64,000 bases of DNA from the NCBI GenBank assembly GCA_028095005.1, contig CM051460.1:69045676-69109675 (forward strand). The letters run 5' to 3'. Below, piece after piece: positions 12,388 to 23,298 of the stretch. The stretch is from Rhynchospora pubera (taxonomy: Eukaryota > Streptophyta > Magnoliopsida > Poales > Cyperaceae). The position numbers were made by a program, and so were the translations under genes. How positions within the stretch are numbered: the first letter of the stretch is position 1; each line of letters starts with the position of its first letter. The notes below the pieces were generated by a model. The model saw only the letters and a list, made by a program, of their open reading frames with translations. It did no database searches and had not been told where the DNA came from.

Positions 12388-13316
12388 CCTACCCCCGCCT
12401 AACCTAACCAACATACCTACTTACCCACACCTAACCTACCTACCTACCTACCTACCCCTATCCCTATTCTACTCATACCCTACCCCTACCCTACCCCTAC
12501 CTAACCTAACCTAACATACCCTAACCTAACCTAACCTACCCTATCCTACCCTATCCCTAACCTAACATAACCTAACCTAACCTAACCTACCCCCACCCAC
12601 TACCCTACACTACCCTACCCTACCCTACCGTACCCTACCCTACCTACCTAACCTACCCCTATCCCTATTCTACTCCTATCCTACCCCTACCTAACCTAAC
12701 CTAACCTAACCTACCCCTACCCCTACCCCTACCTTACCCTACCCTACCTACCCCGCCTAACCCCTATCCCTACTCCTACCTAACCTAACCTACCTACCTA
12801 CCTACCCCACCTAACCTAACCTACCCCTACCCTACCTACCTACCTACCCCACCTAACCTAATCTACTTACCTACCTACCCACACCTAACCTACCTGCCTA
12901 CCTATTCTACCACCTACCCTACCCTACACTATACTACCCCCTACCCTACCATACCCTACCCAACCACCTACCTACCCTACGTACCCTACCCAACCCTACC
13001 CTACCCTACCCTACCCTACCTATCTAGGTATCTACTTACCCAACTACCCTATCCTACCCTACCCTACGCTACCCTAGGCCTACCCTAACCTAACCTACCA
13101 TACCCTACCCTACCCTACCCTATCCTACCCTACCCTACGCTACCCTAGGCCTACCCTAACCTAACCTACCCTACCCTACCCTATCCTACCCTACCTACCT
13201 ACCCTACCCTACCATACGCCCTACCCTACCTACCTACCTACATAGCTACCCAACTACCCTACCCTACCCTACGCTACCCTAGGCCTACCCTAAGCTAACC
13301 TAACTTAACCCTAGCG
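12388..13316. repeat. Degenerate CCTAA/CCTAC/CCCTA array, 0.93 kb
   Basis: The whole stretch is built of 4- to 6-bp units (CCTAA, CCTAC, CCCTA, CCCTAC) with a strict C-rich plus strand and almost no guanine. Some longer phrases recur (CTACGCTACCCTAGGCCTACC three times, near 13068, 13135 and 13270), evidence of unequal exchange. It resembles, but is not, the plant telomere repeat CCCTAAA. No coding potential. Confidence 0.95.
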
Positions 13317-13542
13317 TCGCATCCCTTCTTCGTTCTATATTTCGCCTTGACGTGTTACGTTGGGATGGATAATATTTTTTCTAGATTTTTTTATTATGTT
13401 TATAACGTTTTTCTTAGTCTTTTTGTTTCTTAATTGATTTCACTTTTTTCTTTTTTTGTCTTTTCTTTTTGTTTATAATGTGTTTTTCAGATTCTTTTGT
13501 ATTATTATGATTTGATTTTTTTTTCCTTTTCCTTTCAATTTT

Positions 13543-13742
13543 GTTTCGGTGTACTTTTTTTGTTGGTTTTTGAATTTTTATTTTATTTTTCTAGTGTATT
13601 CATTATGGAATGTTTATTTTGATTTCACTTTTTTTTTCTTTTTTTCCTTTCAATTGTGTTTCGGTGTACTTTTTGTGTTGGTTTTTGAACTTTTATTATA
13701 TTTTTCTAGTGTATTCATGTATTCATTATGGAATGCTTAATT
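13543..13742. repeat. Two-copy tandem duplication, about 115-bp period
   Basis: The block TTTCGGTGTACTTTTT...TTCTAGTGTATTCAT..ATGGAATG occurs at 13543-13626 and again at 13658-13740 with small changes, inside T-rich DNA. The short hydrophobic frame over it comes from the T-richness. Confidence 0.85.
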
Positions 13743-13744
13743 TG

Positions 13745-15037
13745 ATTGTCCCATTAGAGGACGTCCTTTTCTACGCACCATAGCTCGCTCACGACTCACG
13801 AGTCACGAACCAAGGCTAGGCTGCTTCGCAGCACGCACACAAAAAAACACACTTCATCATATTTTTGTACAATACTAGGTTTTTATAATTGAAAATCTAA
13901 CTTCGAGCTTCCCTTCAAGGTTCCCACCAATCCTCGCATTTACGGTTTACCCTGACATAATCCTGCAATACATCAAGATATATTTAGTATGAAAATCATT
14001 TAATGTTAGATCTTATGAAATTGAATGTGAGATTTCATAGAAAGTTGACTATACTCATCTCTTTGTTAAGTCCGGGTTAACGCATCTCCACATGATTGAA
14101 AGGAGTAACCTAATATAATGCCACAAAAAGTTTAATAAAAAAAGCTTACCTTAGGTTTTTTTCTTAGCTAAGACCTTTCAATTGTGGATAATTTTGGCTT
14201 ATTAAACTCATGACCGAAACTCTGCCCCTTCGGTCAAGGGAAGTTGAACATACATCTATTTCTTCTTGTTTTTAATAGAAGTGGAGTAACACTACACTTG
14301 TTTCAAACAACTTCACATGAACTTGTGTTATTTTTAAAATTGGAATTAGAGGCAAATACGGTCTATTATTAAAATATTTGGCTAAAACAATAAAAACTAT
14401 CCCATCAAAGTCTCAGATAAAACAACAAAAATGTAGTAATCCACTCGTTATGTCTTTATTTCCCAAAAGAAACCAAAGTCTGCCATCAGTTTCAAATAAA
14501 GGATTTTGGTACATGCACCTACCACCGTATTTTAAAAGAGAGAATAAACTCATCAAAATTGCTATTTTTCTGCCTATAATGATCTTTTAATTCTGCATCC
14601 AGCCAATAATATGAAGCCAAGATAAGAATTCAAGATAATATAGCAATTGGAAAGAAAAGCAAACTTTCTGAGTTCTGACAATTGAAACTGAAAATTTGAA
14701 AGTGGATTTGGACAGTGAATTAAAACTAAGTATTGCAATTGCCTTCGTACAATGAAATGAAATAACAACCAAAGGAACTTTATAAATTTCAGTGAGCCAA
14801 GGGGGCAGATTGAAAACTTAATTAACTACAAACTTAAGACAACCAAATGCTCATGAACTAGTTTTTGAATTTCAAAACATGAGATCCTAATTGAGTATAA
14901 AGTATTTAAACTATGACATAAGAATTTAACAATTCCAGAGAGTCAAGATTATTAGAATTAAATTAGACATTGAAAATGTAAAACATGAAGTTGGAGTCTG
15001 GTACCTTTTTATAACAATAATTCGCTGACCTGTCTCT
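13745..15037. other. Intergenic DNA, possibly the 3' side of the next gene
   Basis: No domain or RNA gene seen. If the candidate small gene at 15038-16007 is real, this holds its 3' untranslated region and further introns or exons that I could not define. Confidence 0.4.
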
Positions 15038-16007
15038 TCACATATCTCCACCTCTTGGTACCAAATCTGGTATTGAAACGTGGCTGGCAGGAACTGGCCT
15101 ATAGTGAAGCCGACCTGAAAATCCAAGATTTTAAATGAAATAAGGGCAAAACAACAATTTTTAGAAAATAGTACACCACATTGAAATACTCCATGCATGG
15201 CTCAATACTTTAACTACTATTACTTTCTTTGACATTGCCAATAAAAATTACAAACCAGCAAAAGTGCAAACAAATATTAGAATGTAATAGTGCAAAAGTG
15301 CAAACAAATATTAGCTGCTGGCTCTGATAGAAGAGATGTCAACCAGAACCAACATCCTTTGTATTTTTTACACACTAGCCCCTGGAACATTTAAATTTTC
15401 AGTAACAACGAATGTTTTTACATAAGCCTTCCTTTTGTTTCAACAATGAATGTCAGCTTTTACTGATTATCCTAACATTTTTTTTCATTAAAAATTGAAG
15501 CACGAAAAAAAGGAACAGAGAATAATGATAATCAAACTATTAAACAACAATGATAGAGCAGGAAGAAACAAATTAATGGTGAGCAAGAAAGAAAGATAAA
15601 CTTGAAATTCATGGAAACATACGGTAGATAATCAAAATAAACAAAACAAAAGACCTAATTACGCACCAGAAAACTCAAGCCAAGTCGAAAAATTATCAAA
15701 ACAGGAAGAAAACAATGGCGTTCAATTCCATAGGCTAATTAATTAGCTACACAAGAGGAAGAAAATGTTTAGGGGGAAAGGAATGCAAACCTTTAGGGCT
15801 TGGTGATTGGATGTCTTCAAAATGACTCATGCTGCTTCCCCTTTTGAGCAAATTCTGATCGACTCTTGGGAAATGAAAGCTTCTTGTATCTTGTAAGTCA
15901 TTGCTTTTCTTGACCTCTCCCGTCTTGTCGGTGGAGCAGCTTCTCTCTCTCTCTCTCTCTCGGTTAAAGGCAGATTCTCCTTTCTTGCATACAAAATTTG
16001 ATTTCAT
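15038..16007 (-). CDS. Candidate two-exon gene for a 97-residue protein of unknown function
   Basis: Exon 1 runs 16007-15791: an ATG, 72 codons and one extra base, then a donor CCTAAAG|GTTTGC. The acceptor TTTTCAG at 15115 opens exon 2 (15114 downward). The splice completes a glycine codon and reads GRLHYRPVPASHVSIPDLVP before a TGA at 15040-15038. The product is hydrophilic, without a signal peptide or membrane segment. Residues 16-22 are an Arg-Glu run encoded by the (AG)n tract. I do not recognise the family. Support is only the paired splice sites, the restored frame and a CT-rich leader with a TATTTATA-type sequence near 16085. Exon 2 also has a donor AAAAAG|GTACC at 15005, so the transcript may continue past the stop. 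It could be a non-coding or truncated transcript. Confidence 0.4.
15942..15961. repeat. (CT)n microsatellite in exon 1 of the candidate gene
   Basis: Ten CT units; on the minus strand they are GA repeats that encode alternating Arg and Glu in the candidate protein. Such tracts are common in plant leaders, so the true start codon may lie downstream. Confidence 0.9.
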
Positions 16008-16029
16008 TCTCAAAAAGAATTGAGAAGGT

Positions 16030-16843
16030 TTCTTTGGAAATTGGATTAGGAAGAGGAGAAGGGAGAAGGCTATTCCTCGTCTCCTATAAATAACATTAAC
16101 TGGAGCGGAGCGGGGCCTTTAACGGTCGAATGAGTAGGAAATCCTAACCGTGGATGAAAAACGGACGGGCGAGATGCGACATTTGATTCGAGAGAGGCTA
16201 AGGAGAGGCATGTAGCAATTAATGCTGACGTCAGCGTGCGTGATACGTATGCCTTAATTATCTGAACGAATCTTAAGATCTCTAGTCCGTACGCCGAATG
16301 ATTGCATCTGAAATGAAAAGGATGGGATCACTGGCGTTCACACCTCACACTGGTTACGGTAAAAAGTTAATAACAGTAATTCACGAATTACATTTTATTG
16401 TTTGGATCACCAAATTCCAAATTGTACCACTATTTTTTCCATAAACAACCGAAAATCAGTATCTACCAGTACCAGTCCTTTCAAGCAAATTTACTTTGAA
16501 AGATTTACCACTTTTGTTTTTTGGGTTATCACTAGATAACACAATCTTAAAATCACATTTAAAAAATCCCTAAAGGACCAGAATGTGATTGAGCCATTAG
16601 ACCAAAAATAAAATAAAAATAAATGTGCACGCCAACCAATATGAAGTCTGCTAGTTCAGTAGCTGGTAAACAAGTGTTATTGTAAGTTGGTGTTTCATTT
16701 TTTAATGTTTGGGGGTTGTTTTTGCAAAAAAATTGTTCTCAGCATATACCAGAGAGAGATAGGGGCGACAGCTGGCTAGGCAATTTCTCAAGGAAGCAGC
16801 AATAATTTTTTTTTTTTTTTGATTGAAAGCAACAATAAAATGA
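16030..16843. promoter_or_regulatory. Upstream region of the candidate minus-strand gene
   Basis: On the minus strand, TTATTTATAGGAGACG at about 16090-16075 is a plausible TATA-type element some 80 bp before the start codon. Further up are GC-rich words and TGACGTCA near 16225 (an 8-bp palindrome matching the bZIP/TGA-factor core), followed by plain AT-rich DNA. This is inference from position and motif only. Confidence 0.3.
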
Positions 16844-18828
16844 AATGAAAAGGTTTGTTTGGGAGCATAGATGTAGTTGCTGACTTGCTGTGCAGAGCTA
16901 AGCTCTTTAAAATCCAGAACATTAAAAAATTGGAATTGGCACAATTATCTCGATTCATATATTTTTATTTGTAAGTAGATATTTTTGACAATTGTGTTTA
17001 AATAAATTAAAAATTCAGAAAAAATGACTTGCATAAGTATTATGGATCTAATGAATTAATTGTGTATAAATTTGTACAAACTAAATATTAACTGATAATT
17101 TATCATAAGCTATTAAATCTGAATCATTGCTAATTAAACTCTTTTAAAAAAAGGGAAAATCAGCCCTATACCCCTCAAATCTTATCTAATTGGAAATATC
17201 CCCCTCCAATCTTTGAATTTGGAAATATCCCCTTCTGATTAGAGTTAATATAGATTTATACCCTTTTGATTATTATTAATTCTAAAAATTTAATTTTTAA
17301 AATTTTAGACGAAAATGCCCTCAATCCTTTGTTATTTTCTGGTATGTAATTTCAGAAAAATTATACGATTCTGGATCTGTAAGCAATCCCTTTTAAAACT
17401 CATCCCTTGAAAGTTATTTAATCTATCGTTATTTCTTAGCTTCTTGCTTCATAGTGCTTTGTATTCTTCTCCTCCATTGCTCTTTGCATTCAACACATTG
17501 GAAGTTTAGGAGACTCCAATGGTTTGAAAGGAAAAGAAACAAATGCACAACCATCTAAGGTTCGAAGTTGAGACTGCTCACGGTAGTGCGTAGCTTCCAA
17601 AGAATTCAATTGTAGCTCAGTAACTCGATGCTAAGTTTGTTTTGCGCACGGCATTATCATTCAGCTCTTTTGGTACTTATTAAACAAGATAAATAGTTGA
17701 TTGGAGAGTGGTAAAAGTGATACCAACTAGAAGAAATTTTTTTACTAGAGACAAAACATTCAAAATAACCCAACCATTAACTGTCGAGAATTAAAATTCT
17801 GAAACAAAACGGAAATACTAATGTTGAAAAGTACAATAGAATCTTTTTCTTTAGCGATTCAAAAAAAGTTTGAATATTTTCCATGCGAGAAGTTTAGAAG
17901 GATAAGCTTTATAAATGAGATTATGTTCGATGTTGCATAGAAGAAATTGACGAGAAGGTCGATTGTAAGGGATGAAGGACATTTTCGTCCAAAATTTTTT
18001 AAATTCATTTTTTAGAATTAAAAAATCATAAAAAGTAATCAAAAGGGTAAATTTCTATACCAACTATGATTATAGGGTGATATTTCTAAATTTAAAGATT
18101 ATAGGGGGAAATTTCCAATTACATAAGATTTGAGGGGTATAGGACTGATTTTCCCTTTAAAAAATAATAAAATTTACACAATTTATGGTATCACTTACTT
18201 TTCAAAGGTCGGACTATAAATTTTAAATTATTTTTTATTATGGTGAAAGTGATCATTTCTCAAAGACTCGAACCATACCAACCGAAAAAAAATTGCTTGT
18301 TATTTTCTCTATAAGCGGGTCCACTCTTTTCCAAGTCTGTTTTTTTTTTTAATTATCTTTAGCCGCGGAGAAGGGCTTAACTTTGTTTCGACACAAAAGC
18401 AGTTCCAGTTTAAATTCCATCGTATTAGATTTCTTAGAGCAACATAATTTTTTTTCAAAATGTCTAAATTATCCTTAGTATCAATTAATATCTATTAATT
18501 ACCACTCAAATCTTCTCCTAATTACCTTCCTTTTTCCATTTTTCTTTCTTAAATATCATAGCAGGAGTTGCTCATAAAAAAAATACTTGGGCATAGTTTT
18601 TTAATCCATAAAATAATTTCCCTTACACCCTAATAACATTGTATTAATGGCAAAGCACAACAGTTTTAGTTTGATTTTGTTTAGTTTATTCCTTGTGCTT
18701 GTATCTGATTTCATAACTTACTAATTTTTAATCGGCCAAAATTTGACTATTCATTTTCGTAAGATGCTGCTCATTATTTGTAGGATATCTACTGAACTAC
18801 ATTACTATTTCGGATTGTTGCTGAACTT
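16844..18828. repeat. Segmental duplication, copy 2
   Basis: Two blocks match copy 1: 16844-16922 to 2247-2326 and 16939-18828 to 6398-7575. Copy 2 carries a 1,005-bp insertion (17152-18156) and lacks the terminal ~28 bp of the Mutator-like element and the 270-bp MITE-like insert. It stops abruptly at about 18828, inside what is Mutator-element interior in copy 1. Confidence 0.85.
17152..18156. mobile_element. Long-TIR element (Mutator-like), 1,005 bp
   Basis: It begins AGGGAAAATCAG and ends with the exact complement. The two arms stay complementary for about 190 bp with some mismatches, sharing CCCTCAAATCTTAT, GGAAAT.TCCCCC and ACGAAAATG words. The flanks give a duplication TTAAAAAA (8 bp, or 9 with one more T). 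The paralogous segment at 6601-6613 still shows the uninterrupted site CTTTTAAAAAATAATAAA. No transposase is present. Confidence 0.88.
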
Positions 18829-19118
18829 GGAGATTTTTTTAACATAACCAGAAGTGGAACGCCGGCTATCCCGCTGTTAGTAGGAGTGCGCAAAGGGCCC
18901 CTAAGTAAAGATCAATATCGTTGGTTACTGTGTGAGTGCTTGGTGTCTGGAGTTTTTATTTAGAATGACACTCCCTTTACCTTGCAGCTCATGTAGGTAG
19001 GGCGGCCTTGATTGTTGCGCTTGACAAATGAGAGCATGGAAGAAAGAGCAAGGCCGGGTAGTAACTTCAGAGTTAAGCAAAGCACCGGCTTTTGAGTGCC
19101 AGGCATAAGGAGTATGGG
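18829..19118. other. Unassigned DNA
   Basis: The composition is more balanced than in neighbouring DNA. A phrase TTCAGAGTTAAGC near 19068 faintly recalls the 5S rRNA internal promoter, but the rest does not match. No call made. Confidence 0.4.
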
Positions 19119-19130
19119 GCGTTGCTATGG

Positions 19131-19330
19131 GAGCGTATCCTCTGGATGGTTGTTATTCAACCATCCAGTGGACATCTTTCGATACGACCGTCTGATTTAA
19201 TCTAAACGGTTAGATTTTTTCGGACCTATCAATCTTAGTATCATGCACGGGGCATTTATAGCCATTGAGATTAAATCAGACGGCTGAGATCGAACCATCC
19301 ACTGGATGGCCATCCAGAGGATACGAATTC
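19131..19330. mobile_element. 200-bp MITE with 12-bp flanking duplication
   Basis: The inverted ends share GTATCCTCTGGATGG, and a second inner inverted pair, AACCATCCA.TGGA, gives a strong hairpin. It is flanked on both sides by GCGTTGCTATGG (19119-19130 and 19331-19342). If two or three of those bases match by chance, this is a 9- or 10-bp Mutator-type duplication. Confidence 0.8.
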
Positions 19331-19357
19331 GCGTTGCTATGGCCTAAGCTATACTAA

Positions 19358-21226
19358 AAAATTTTAATAAAAGCAACGAGTATAATTTATTTTTAAATAG
19401 AGCACACTTGTAACGGCAGGAGGAATACCGCTATAGCCCAAGGCCTATAGCGGCACTCCAATTGCCGCTATAACTTTTTTAAATTTGATTTTTTATTTCT
19501 TGCATTTTTATGTTTTTATTTTTCTGAATTTGAATATTTAATATCCATGCATTTGTTTTTTTATTGATTTTTCAATTTTAAAATTTTATTACTCATAATT
19601 GGATGTGTATTTATGAATTCAATGTTTATTATTTTATTAGATCAAATCGTTGCTGGTTGCCGATAGCCGGTAGCTTGCCTCCTCTTGACTCAAAATCGAA
19701 CATCGTCTCTTCTCCTTCCTCTCCTTACTGTATTACAAATGTATCATGTCATATCATTTCATGTTGGCATGAGTTAATATTTTCAACGTGTCTTATTGTG
19801 TCGTGTTATGTGAAGTAATTGATTAACACGACACGCATAATGACACGACATTTCTGACACGACATGTAAAATATGTCAAGTCATATTATATTTTATTTTG
19901 ATTTTTTGCTAAAATTTAATTAAAAATTTCTTAAAAAATCATTGAAATCTATTTTGATTTCATATATTAAAATAAAATTAATTATTCGTATGAATAAATA
20001 TTATTAAATTTATAATATAAATTCAATATAAATTAATAAATTTGAAATAATATTGATTTTTCTCATGTCAACTCGTGCTACGTGTCGTGTCGTGTCATGT
20101 GTCAACTCGTGTCGTGTTAAGACGTGTCAATGTTTGAAAGTCTCCAACACGACACGACTTTGACATGACACGTCAACCCCGCACGTGTCGTGCTAATTCC
20201 ATAAATGTGTCGTGTCGTGCCATGCCAACATGCATGTGTCGTACAACACGACACGTGTGTCCATAAATGTGTCGAGTCGTGTCGTGCCAACATGCATGTG
20301 TGTCGTACAACATGCATGTGTGGTGCTAATTCCATAAATGTGTCGTGTTGTACGACACACATGCGTGTTGGCACGACACGACACGACACATTTATGGAAT
20401 TAGCACGACACGTGCGGGTTGGCGCGTCTTGTCAAAGTCGTGTCGTATTGAAGACTTTCAAACATTGACACGTCTTAACACAACAAGAATAGACACGTGA
20501 CACGACACGTAGCACGAGTTGACATGACAAAAATCAATATTATTTCAAATTTATTAAATTATTATGAATCTATATTATAAATTTAATAACTTTTATTCAT
20601 AATAATAACAATAGATTTCAACTATTTTATTTTATTAAAATAGATTTCAACGATTTTTTAAAGAATTTTTTAATGAAATTTTAGCAAAAAATTATAATAA
20701 AATATAATATGATTTGACACATTTACATGTCGTGTTAGACGTGTTGTGTTAATAAATTTTTTCATGTAACACGACGCGATACGACACGTTGAAAATATCA
20801 ACTTCTGTCAACACGACATGACACGACACAACATGATACATTTGTAATACAGTAAGGAGAGGAAGGAGAGAAGATGAGGTTCGATTTCGAGTCAGAAGCA
20901 GGCAAGCTACCGGCTATCGGCAACCGGCAACAATCCGATCTAATAAAATGATAAATATTGAAATTTATAAGAAAAAAACATCCAACTATGAGTAATAAAA
21001 TTCTAAAACTGAAAAAACAATAAATAACAAATGCATGATATTACAAAAATTCAAATTCTCAAAAATAAAAACACAAAAATGCAAGAAATAAAAAAATCAA
21101 ATTAAAAAAAATCCTTATAGCGGTAATTGGAGTGCCGCTATAGACCAATGCTTATAGCGACACTCTAATTGCCGTTATAACTGTGCTTTATTTAAAAAAA
21201 ATGTATACTCCTTGCTTTATTTAAAA
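19358..21226. mobile_element. Foldback element, arms about 900 bp
   Basis: The left half (from about 19365) and the right half (to about 21225) are inverted copies of each other around a centre near 20330. Matching landmarks are the GCGGCACTCCAATTGCCGCT blocks (19450 and 21130), CTTACTGTATTACAAATGTA with the adjacent TCTCCTTCC block (19710-19750 and 20835-20870), and CACGACACGACA tracts next to the centre. The arms contain GTCGTGT-rich low-complexity DNA. No transposase is present; the open frames near 20.1-20.5 kb on both strands come from the GTCGT repeat. A transcript across it would fold into a very long hairpin. Confidence 0.88.
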
Positions 21227-21234
21227 TGAGTGCC

Positions 21235-21519
21235 GTTATATCTATAATCTAACAATCTTTCAGATTTTGGATATGAGTCATGGTTTCTGGTACTTTGGTT
21301 GTTAGAGATTTGGGGTCGGTTTCGGTGTTAGAATTCAAGAAAGAAGGATCAACTGCGCAGTAACTCACGCAAGGAATAAACTCACACAGTAACTCGGTGA
21401 GATCAGGTCGTGAAGAACGAGTTTGATTGTGCATTAATTCGCACAACGAGGAATCGACTGTGCAGTAACTCGCACAGGGATAAAAAAACGATAATAACAC
21501 ACAGATCTCAGAACCTACC
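21235..21519 (-). mobile_element. Leader region of a truncated Copia element
   Basis: It follows the primer site on the minus strand. It contains three imperfect repeats of a phrase like GAGTTACTGCGCAGT. No gag start follows; the element appears cut off near the foldback element. Confidence 0.45.
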
Positions 21520-21531
21520 GCTCTGATACCA
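21520..21531 (-). other. Primer-binding site for initiator Met-tRNA
   Basis: On the minus strand this is TGGTATCAGAGC, the classic site complementary to plant initiator Met-tRNA, directly abutting the ACA end of the LTR at 21532. It fixes the strand and the LTR boundary. Confidence 0.85.
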
Positions 21532-21810
21532 TGTAAACAAAAGCAATCATAGAAAAGAACACAAAGATTTTACGTGGTTCGGTACAATGTGTACCTACGT
21601 CCACGACTCACACACACCACACTTTTTATTTCTTTTCAATAATTTTGTTATGTTACAATACAAGGAGAGAAAGCCTATATAAAGAATAAATTTCTTTGAC
21701 AATAAGTTAAGAGTTTCTTGCACACCAAGTCACTCATGACTTGCATGTCAAGTCAAGTGCTTCTTGTACTTCAAGTCTGACGTTTCTTCCTTGTCAAGTC
21801 AAATGTCACA
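21532..21810 (-). mobile_element. Copia LTR, about 279 bp
   Basis: On the minus strand it starts TGTGACATTTGACTTG and ends TTTGTTTACA next to the primer site. CTTTATATAGGC near 21682-21671 is a good TATA box. The rest of the element is missing on the low-coordinate side. The 21810 boundary rests on the TG...CA rule only. Confidence 0.65.
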
Positions 21811-21999
21811 TTAGATCCTAATCTTAAAATCGGAATCAAAACCAAAAGAAAAGAAGACATAAAGTTCCGAATTAAATAAAAACCAAATTAAACCCAATCA
21901 ATGACCAAACACTAAAAATCCAAAACCAAAACCAAATAGAAAATTACAAAACCTAAATTCATATTAAAAAACAAAATTGAATTCAAAACGATCTTTCTT
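21811..21999. other. A-rich lead-in to the tandem array
   Basis: CCAAA/AACCAAA-rich sequence of the same kind as the linkers between array units; no gene. Confidence 0.5.
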
Positions 22000-23285
22000 C
22001 CCCTGAGGAGGTCATATGATCCTGCCTTAGGTATGCATATTGGATGAATGTCCCTAGCCGCAATCGTGCGTCAGCAAGTCAGTTGAATGTTCTCGAGGCT
22101 ACGCGTCACTTAACTCCTTGTCCCTGAGAAGGTCATAAGATCTTGTCTTGGGTATACAAACCTTGTCTTGTCAGAATTAGTGCCGGTATCACAAGGCCCT
22201 TGGTCCTGAGGAGGACACCAGATCCTACCTTGGGTACGCATCAAAATCGAGAACTAAAACCAAATAAAAAAATCAAAAATAAAAAAAACTTAAATTCATA
22301 TTCAAAACAAACCAAACTGAAAACAATATCTTCTGCCCCTGAGGAGGTCATATGATCCTGCCTTAGGTATGCATCTTGGGTGAATGTCCCTAGCCGTAAT
22401 CGTGCGTCAACAGGTCAGTTGAATGTTCTCGAGGCTACGCGTCACTCAACTTCCTTGTCCCTGAGAAGGTCATGAGATCTTGTCTTGGGTATACAACCCT
22501 TGTCTTGTCGGAATTAGTACCGGTATCACAAGGCCCTTGGTAGTTGGTCCTGAGGAGGACACCAGATCCTACCTTGGGTATGCATCAAAATCGAAAACCA
22601 AAATCAAATCCAAAAAAAAAAAAAACTAAATTCATATTCAAAATAAACCAAACTCAAAACAATATCTTTTGCCCCTAAGGAGGTCATATGATCCTACCTT
22701 AGGTATGCATCATGGGTGAATGTCCCTAGCCACAATCGTGCGTCAACAGGTCAGTTGAATGTTCTCGAGGCTACGCGTCACTCAACTTCCTTGTCCTTGA
22801 GAAGGTCATAAGATCTTATCTTGGGTATGCAAACCTTGTCCTGTCAGAATTAGTGCTGGTATCACAAGGCCTTCGGTCCTGAGGAGGACACCAGATCCTA
22901 CCTTGGGTACGCATCGAAATCGAAACCAAATCAAAAATAAAAAAAAAAATCTAAAATCATATTCAAAAACTAAACCAAATTCAAAACGATCTTTATGCCC
23001 CTGAGGAGGTCATATGATCCTGCCTTAGGTATGCATCTTGGGTGAATGTCCCTAGCCGCAATCGTGCATCAACAGGTCAGTTGAATGTTCTCGAGGCTAC
23101 TCGTCACTCAACTTCCTTGTTCCTGAGAAGGTCATAAGAGCCTGTCTTGGGTATACAAACCTTATCTTGTTAGAATTAGTGTTGGTATCACAAGGTCCTC
23201 GACCCTGAGGAGGACATCAGATCCTACCTTGGGTATGCGTTCAAATCGAAAACCAAAACTATATAAAAATCCAAATCACAAAAAT
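22000..23285. repeat. Tandem array A: four units of about 325-336 bp
   Basis: Units begin near 22000, 22336, 22672 and 22997 with CCCCTGAGGAGGTCATATGA. Each unit contains three related sub-blocks of about 37 bp (CCTGAGGAGGTCATATGATC, CCTGAGAAGGTCATAAGATC, CCTGAGGAGGACACCAGATC), then an A-rich linker. This is a higher-order repeat. It probably belongs to an untranslated region of an older LTR retrotransposon. Confidence 0.93.
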
Positions 23286-23298
23286 CAAATTCCAACTT

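Noticed and set aside
18241..18310. tRNA-derived SINE suggested by GGTTCGAGTC on the minus strand
   Set aside because: Only a B-box-like word; no A box at the proper distance and no poly-A or target duplication. The other copy (6730) has lost the word.
19040..19110. Possible 5S rRNA gene
   Set aside because: Only TTCAGAGTTAAGC is reminiscent; the C box and the overall 120-nt structure are absent.
20117..20468. Cys/His-rich frames near the centre of the foldback element
   Set aside because: Produced by the GTCGTGT repeat on both strands; the apparent CXXH patterns are not a zinc finger.
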